From assembly GCA_013350335.1 (NCBI GenBank), contig CM023539.1, forward strand, positions 28,265,043-28,329,042: a DNA stretch of 64,000 bases, written 5' to 3'. The translations under genes and the position numbers were made by a program. A model generated the notes under the pieces. It was given only the letters and a program-made list of their open reading frames with translations. It searched no databases and had not been told where the DNA came from. Shown here in pieces: positions 58,363 to 64,000 of the stretch. Origin of the DNA: Chimonanthus salicifolius. Lineage: Eukaryota > Streptophyta > Magnoliopsida > Laurales > Calycanthaceae. Numbering within the stretch: the first letter of the stretch is position 1; the number at the start of each line of letters is the position of its first letter.

Positions 58363-59556
58363 TGTAACACCCCAATTTTTCGATGAAATGGATAATTACA
58401 AAAATGCCCCTGGTTTGTTAAATTAAATGTTTGTGATGTTAAATAAGGAAATGGTGGGGCCCATTGCTCAAATTAAGATCATATGAGCACATTATAAATG
58501 TCAAATTTGATTGGATGGGTAATGTACATCAATTGGGTCTAAAATGGTTAAATGGGTCAAAGGGCCCAATTGGACCCAATGGGTCATAAGGGACTTATTA
58601 GACCATTGGGTGAGCCCAAATTTAATGGGGATAAGCTAAATTGATTGGAAATCAAGTGGAGCAAAAATGGGTAGGCTTGATGCACAAGTGAAAACCAATT
58701 AGAAATGGCAAAATCAGCCCATTAATGGGTCATGTTGTCAAAACGGGTCAAGGAGTGATTGGGGACCCAATGGGTCGGGTTGACCAAGTTGACCACGGCT
58801 GACCGTGTGGGCCCTCAGATGAACTCAAGTGTGAGTTATTTCAGCTTGAGTTGGACAGATTTGGTTAAGGTTTAATTAAGAATAGAGTTGACTCAAATAT
58901 GGTGCATTAAATGTGTTGAGTTGGATGAGTTGAGTTGGAATAAAAAGATCATGAGTCAAGTGAGTCAAGAGGAAGTGGAAAGGAGTTCTAATCTCGCACA
59001 ACTCTTAATCAAACCAATCCTAGCCGTTGGAATGAAGAGGTGCCTTGGCAAAGCCAAGGGACACCAAGGTTGGGCGGCATCATGCATCTCATGAGATGCA
59101 TGTGTTAAACATGAAAGGATGCAATGTTTGGAATGAAGGGGTGTGTTGGATGGCACCCAATACCCCATCATTTTTGCCAAGGATTAATGAGGATTAAAGA
59201 GGGAGGCTTGGCTGATTTAACAAAAGGATAAACAACCACCATTTGGCCGAATTTACCTTAAAGAAAAGCTTTAAAATTCATCCCTCTTCCCCTCTCAAGA
59301 ACACCATCTCTTGGCCGAACCAGGTGCTGTGTTTCACCATAAGATCAAGCACCATTTCGGCAAGGGATTAAGGAAGAAGGAAAGAAAGAAAGCAAGAGGG
59401 AAGGAGCAAAGGAAATTGGTAAGATTTTCTTAAGTGTTCAAGTTAAACAAGTTGTAAGAAAAGGGTATGATTTGGGCTATCATTTGGCCGAATGCATCAA
59501 GGATTACACCTTAGATGGAAGTTCATAAATAAGATGGAAATTTGATCATTAGGTTC
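58363..59556 (+). mobile_element. 3' LTR of G2, first 1.2 kb
   Basis: It is colinear with 47872-49065, with scattered substitutions and a short insertion near 58785. It is cut at 59556 by the G4 LTR at the GGTTC before the first hairpin. Confidence 0.93.
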
Positions 59557-61199
59557 TGTAACACTCTGGAATTTCAAAATTATCAGTTTATATGAAAATA
59601 TTCATATTTACGGAATTGCCATTGTGATAAAAATTGATTTGAATTTAAATGGGTCAATGGCTCAATGAAGACCCAAAGGATGATAGTTGGTTTACAAAAC
59701 AAATAAATGGGTAAGATAAATTTAAACGGGTCAAGAATCATATGTGGGTCAAATTTTGATAAATGGGTCAAAATGGCTAGATGGGACCCAATGGGTCGTG
59801 TGAATGGCATGATTAACCATGGATTGAGTTCAAGCTTAGTTAATTTAAGTTTATTAATTTCTTGAGTTTGGTTTGAGTTGAAATGAATGATGGGTTTAGT
59901 TGAGTTGAATTTATTAGTTAAATTAAATGAATGAGTTAGGTTGGGTGAGTTGAATAAATGAGTTGAATGAATATGTATTTTTAAATGAGTAAGATGTAGA
60001 GATAGAAGGATTGTAGGCTGATTCAAATTCAAACACTAAAAACGTTGGCTGCATGGGAAACTTATATGCATGTAACTCCCACCCAAGTTAAGAATGGAAA
60101 TGACGTTACATGGAGTTACATGGGTGAGAGTTGAGTTTTCAAATCATTGTGCACATTGAAGATGGTATAGGGTTTATGCCTTGCTTGGGTCTTCAAAAGA
60201 CAGCCAATGCATGGAGTAATGGTTCATGCATGTAACTCCAAGGTTGGAGAATAAAATGGGTAGCTTATTGGAGGAGTTACACACAATAGATTATGGCATT
60301 CTATGGCATTCCAAATTCAAATTAGATACTAAACCAATGGGGGTTACAAAGTGTGTTCACACTTGGAGGAGGGGAGTTTTATTCCCATGATAGAACTCCC
60401 ACATGGGACGTTGATGAGGGCTGAATGGAGCTGCTGTTTGTGGAGTTACACATAGGAATGATGGCTGTTACATAGGCCAAAACATAGAGGCAAACAATGG
60501 AGAATGGTGCAGCACATGGGAGTTACATTTCAATATGAAACTCCCATGTGAGAACCTAAGAAAAGGGGGGGTTACACTAGTCCAACTGCAAGGGACGTTG
60601 GCTGCTTGGGGTGTTTCATTTCATAGATGAAACCCCCAAGTAACATAAAGAACCTTGATTGAAGAGAGGGAGTTACACAAGGATTAACCTTGGGGCTGTT
60701 TTTGGTCAAGCAAAGGATTGTCATTGTTACTCTCTCTATCTCTCTATCCCTCTATCACTCATAGACGTCCTCTATCTTTCTAAACCAAGAGCAGCAGCTG
60801 GTTGTTTATTTTTCAATTAGTTTTGGGTAATACTTTCATCTAGACAAAAATCAGCAAAAGGATTTTGGCAACAAGGATAGCAATTTTATTCAAGACCAAA
60901 GTTCCCTTTCTCTCTTTCTCTCCCTCTTAAGTCCTTGTCACCTGGCTGAATTATCTCAAGGAGCTTGCATCAAGATCAGTCTCAGCCCAAAGAACAGTAA
61001 GAGAGAAGGAGAAGTCAAGGAGATAAAGGGTCAAAGAAGGAGTCAAAAGAACCGAAGGAGACGCGGTATTAGTAAGTGCATTTTGAACCCTTGTTTAAAA
61101 GATTGGATAAGAAAATGAGATTTGGCCATTGTATGGCCAGATCCATCAATGGTTCAGATTTAGAATTATGATGTTTAAAATGATAAAATATGGACCATA

Positions 61200-62395
61200 G
61201 GGTTCGGCCCCATTGGATGGCCGAACCCCATGGAAAAACTTGGTGGATTCTATGGTATTTGAAAGTCAAAATCCATATTTTGGAGTGAGGATTTTAAAAG
61301 ATTTTTATATGGATTTAAGCTTGCTGTTTTGGAGTGGATATGACATGACTGAACCATGTTTATCTTATGTTAATTTGCTGATTAATTTCATAGATAAATA
61401 TGGGTGGATTTCCATTAAGAGAACCATAGGGTTCGGCCATGTGTATGGCCGAACCCCATGGACTGTTTTTAGATGATTTTAAGTGTGTATTTTAAAGAGG
61501 TTAAAACATAAATAAGGAAGTTATTTTGGACATAGAGGAATGATTAAGAAACTCAAAAACAAAGGACATAGGGTTCGGCCACCATGGAGGGCCGAACCCC
61601 ATGCAAATAATGATATGGTTGTGATGTATTTGAAACATATAAGCCATGAAGTATGTGGACTGTTTTGGGTTATTATTTAAGATTCAAATACATGCTTTGA
61701 AAAGGGTTAAAAGCATGGATCTGTATGACAAAGGACTGAAGTTAATATGGTTTAAAACAGAGGTCCAAAACTGATGAAATGGATCATTTGGATCGGCCAT
61801 TTTGGATTGCCGAATTTCATGAAATAATATGGTCATTTGGGACAAGTAGATGAACTGATTTAGATGGTGTTTAAGAGGTATAATGGCAGCAATATTATAT
61901 TGATATTGTATGTGTTAATAACACCAAAAACATGTTTTAGAAGAACAAAACATGGACATAGGGTTCGGCCACCTTGGATGGCCGAACCCCATGTAAGTAT
62001 TTGGTTGTTTGGTTGGCTTTCAAAAAGATGGAAATTACATCAATTATGGATTTAGGTGATGATGGAAAATAGGATTAAAATCTTTAGGGTGAGGTTCGGC
62101 CATGTTAGGTGGCCAAACCCCACCAATTGTCATGTGATGGACTTTGTTGTCTAAGGAAAAAATTAGGCAAAGGATAGTATAATGGCATTATGGTAAATAA
62201 GGGTGAAAAGATGAAAAGATCAAAAGAATGGACTTATGAGCCCAAAACCTAAGGTAGTAAGATTCGGCCATGTAGTATGGCCGAACCCTACCAAGTATCA
62301 TTTGAAAAGTTTGGGATACTTAGATGGTATTAAGTAAATAAAAGATTTATCAAGTTTACATGTGTGAGGTTCGGCCATGGGGTATGGCCGAACCC
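61200..62395. repeat. Array of 8 GGTTCGGCC...GGCCGAACC hairpins in G4
   Basis: They lie at about 61200, 61429, 61571, 61790 (decayed), 61961, 62093, 62261 and 62368. The last is perfect: GGTTCGGCCAT / ATGGCCGAACC. Confidence 0.88.
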
Positions 62396-63436
62396 CACAA
62401 AGTGGATTTTTGTGATTCAAATCAAATTATAATGGTCAAATGATTAACTTGCTGCCATGTATATAGGGTATTCGGATTTCTAGAACGGTGTACAAAGTCG
62501 TGATCGAAAGACGGTCCAAAGGAAGGGTCGAACAAAGTAAAAATATTGTAGGTTTCCTACCTTGTTGTAACCACACAACTTATTCGCTGTTTTATGTTTA
62601 TTTGAATAAGTTATTTGAATCAAATGTTATATTTACAAATGGCATGTTCGCATAGACATCTCATGCATAGCATGGGATGATGGGGAAGTAACCGGAGGCC
62701 ACACTCCGTCGGGGCGTCCGAAAGACCACTGTGGGGTACCCTGATGATGAGAATCCCATCAGGAGGAATCCGGAGGCCACACTCCGTCGGGGCGTCCGAA
62801 AGACCACTGTGGGTTACCTTGACGATGAGAATCCCGTCAAGTGATGGCTATGTTGAATGGTGATGGGTGGGACTCATTACATGTTCATTTCATACATAGC
62901 ATATTTTTATAGAATTTGTCACACTTGCATAACTATTATCCTATTTGTATGTTTTTGACTAACCATGTGGTAGCCCTATTCGGAAGCACTACTGGGCGCG
63001 TTGATCTAACGCCCTATCTATATCTTTAGTGGATGATGCAGGGAAAGGAAAGAACGTGGTTGGAGAAGAGGACCAAGTACGAAAACTTGGGCGATTTGAA
63101 TGATTGCAATAGACTATGAACGGATTATTTATGGACTTATTAGTTGATTTATTTGGAACAATGTAATTTGTTAAATTAGATGTTGGCATGTAATAAGTAG
63201 TTAAGTAGATGCTATGGTTGGATTTATTTGAGTGGTTTGGAATGAATAGTAGACTAAGGTCATATAATACTTTTGGAAAATAAATAAGGTACATTGCTAT
63301 CTAAAAATGGAAATTGGATTAATCATAGGTTCTATTATAACCTCAGTTAGATCTAGACTAAGTTAATTCCGCTAGATATATATGTACCATGTGCGGATGA
63401 GTTTTATGGACTTAGTTCATACGCACATGGGCTTGG

Positions 63437-63476
63437 CCAGTTAAGGGTCGGATTTAGAGATCCGAACTTAACTCGC
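63437..63476. repeat. LTR-end hairpin of G4
   Basis: Outer arms CAGTTAAG / CTTAACT and inner arms TCGGAT / ATCCGA. The inner arms differ from those of G1 (CCGAGCTT / AAGCTCGG) but still pair. Confidence 0.85.
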
Positions 63477-63572
63477 GTCGTGACATTCCGCCCCGATCAC
63501 TTATTGATTATTATTATTTAAAAAAAAAATAAACTCTGAATTATTAGAGTGAAAAGGGCGGGGTGTTACAGT

Positions 63573-63585
63573 TGGTATCAGAGCG
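63573..63585 (+). other. Primer-binding site of G4
   Basis: TGGTATCAGAGCG, perfect initiator-Met tRNA type, two bases after the LTR. Confidence 0.92.
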
Positions 63586-64000
63586 AACGGGAAGTTGAAT
63601 CTTCCGAAGTAAGATTAAGACGGTTTCATGTCTCACTGACGGATAAGAATCCCAACTGACCGACTCTTCGGAGTCCGCTGACTGGGGGCCGGATTAATTT
63701 ACTTCGTGGACTCAGACTGAACAAATCAATCTGAGAACAACAGTGAAAGATAGCAAAAGTACATTATTATAATTCATCTTTCAAACGTGGCAAAATAGGA
63801 TATACATTTCCCAATACTCCCCAATTGAGAAAAACAAACATAGGGAATTTAGAGACTCTCCCCTCAAAAACAAATTAAAAAAAAAAAAAAATCAAGTTTG
63901 CTTATTTGGAAATCTCCCCAAAATTGTGAAAAAATACAAACTATATGAGGAAACTAAGTCAATAATGTTTTATGACTTAGGGAAATGGCTCCAAAGAAAA
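63586..64000 (+). mobile_element. G4 leader, running off the window
   Basis: It holds the 102-nt segment (63605-63706; tetraloop hairpin at 63662-63675), then CCCCAA(A/T)TTGAGAAA-type repeats like the G2 minisatellite. ATGGCTCCAAAGAAAA at about 63985 is a plausible gag start, cut by the edge. Confidence 0.75.

Larger units (their letters stand above)
59557..63570 (+). mobile_element. 5' LTR of Ty3/gypsy element G4, 4.01 kb
   Basis: TGTAACACTCTGG ... GGGTGTTACA, followed by a perfect primer site. It is a different family from G2 and G1/G3 through most of its length but shares their landmarks: a hairpin array, two CCACA...CCGTCGGGGCG...TGTGG cassettes (62697-62815), GTAGGTTTCCTAC (62548-62560), the GGGCGCGTTGATCTAACGCCC block (about 62995) and an LTR-end hairpin. 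The expected 5-bp duplication GGTTC (59552-59556) cannot be checked because the 3' end lies outside the window. Confidence 0.92.

Noticed and set aside
48473..59180. Near-identical minus-strand ORFs at 48473-48688 and 58965-59180
   Set aside because: They are the same stretch of the two LTRs of G2. Similarity is due to LTR identity, not a conserved protein.
59583..60032. 149-codon minus-strand ORF rich in Asn, Leu, Thr and His
   Set aside because: It is low-complexity translation of GGGTCAA/GAGTTGA-rich LTR sequence with no domain.
29802..62395. Hairpin arrays as CRISPR repeats
   Set aside because: Repeats are palindromic, irregularly spaced by 80-380 bp, embedded in LTRs, and the context is a plant genome. 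No cas genes are present.
1..64000. tRNA genes suggested by TGGTATCAGAGC
   Set aside because: These are primer-binding sites next to LTR ends. No cloverleaf surrounds them.

Overview
The window is plant nuclear DNA made almost entirely of nested LTR retrotransposons. I see no host gene, rRNA, tRNA or CRISPR array. Evidence for a plant: Ty1/copia elements with Sirevirus-type Gag (UBN2-like domain, CCHC knuckle, coiled coil, second knuckle, WVPK), Ty3/gypsy elements with a chromodomain tail, very long LTRs (1.4-4.35 kb) and initiator-Met-tRNA-type primer sites. Long LTRs and deep nesting suggest an angiosperm with a large genome; the species cannot be named from the sequence.

Layout. 1-2371: broken copia gag-pol fragment. 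2371-5939 (minus): part of a pol-less copia element (family A). 5940-14415: family A LTRs of different subfamilies, an unassigned AT-rich stretch, and a family A 3' region. 14416-34111: family A element 1, split by a complete family B copia element (14616-24823, target duplication GATGG) and by a 4.2 kb gypsy solo LTR (28198-32441, duplication GGTAG). 34112-41733: another family A 3' region and LTR, split by a minus-strand, pol-less family B element (36239-41603, duplication GGATC). 41734-47871: family A element 2. 47872 to the end: a gypsy element (G2) with 3.7 kb LTRs and almost no coding capacity, holding a minus-strand solo LTR (52438-56789, duplication CGTCC) and, in its 3' LTR, a further gypsy element (G4) that runs off the window.

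Biology. The B element 14616-24823 is the only one with gag, protease, integrase, reverse transcriptase and RNase H, all frameshifted or interrupted. Family A and the minus-strand B copy keep gag and lose pol at the same place, just after the Gag-end WVPK-like motif, so they look like parasites mobilised by autonomous relatives. Copia families A and B both carry an extra 3' ORF starting MPRK or similar, and each is preceded by a block of the short palindromes that also mark its own LTR. The gypsy elements carry arrays of near-perfect hairpins in their LTRs, an LTR-end hairpin whose arms co-vary, and a 102-nt leader segment after the primer site that is almost identical between elements with different LTRs and can fold around a UUCG tetraloop. 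These structural elements are the best candidates here for something undescribed. Many boundaries, notably among family A copies, are by-eye alignments and may be off by several bases.
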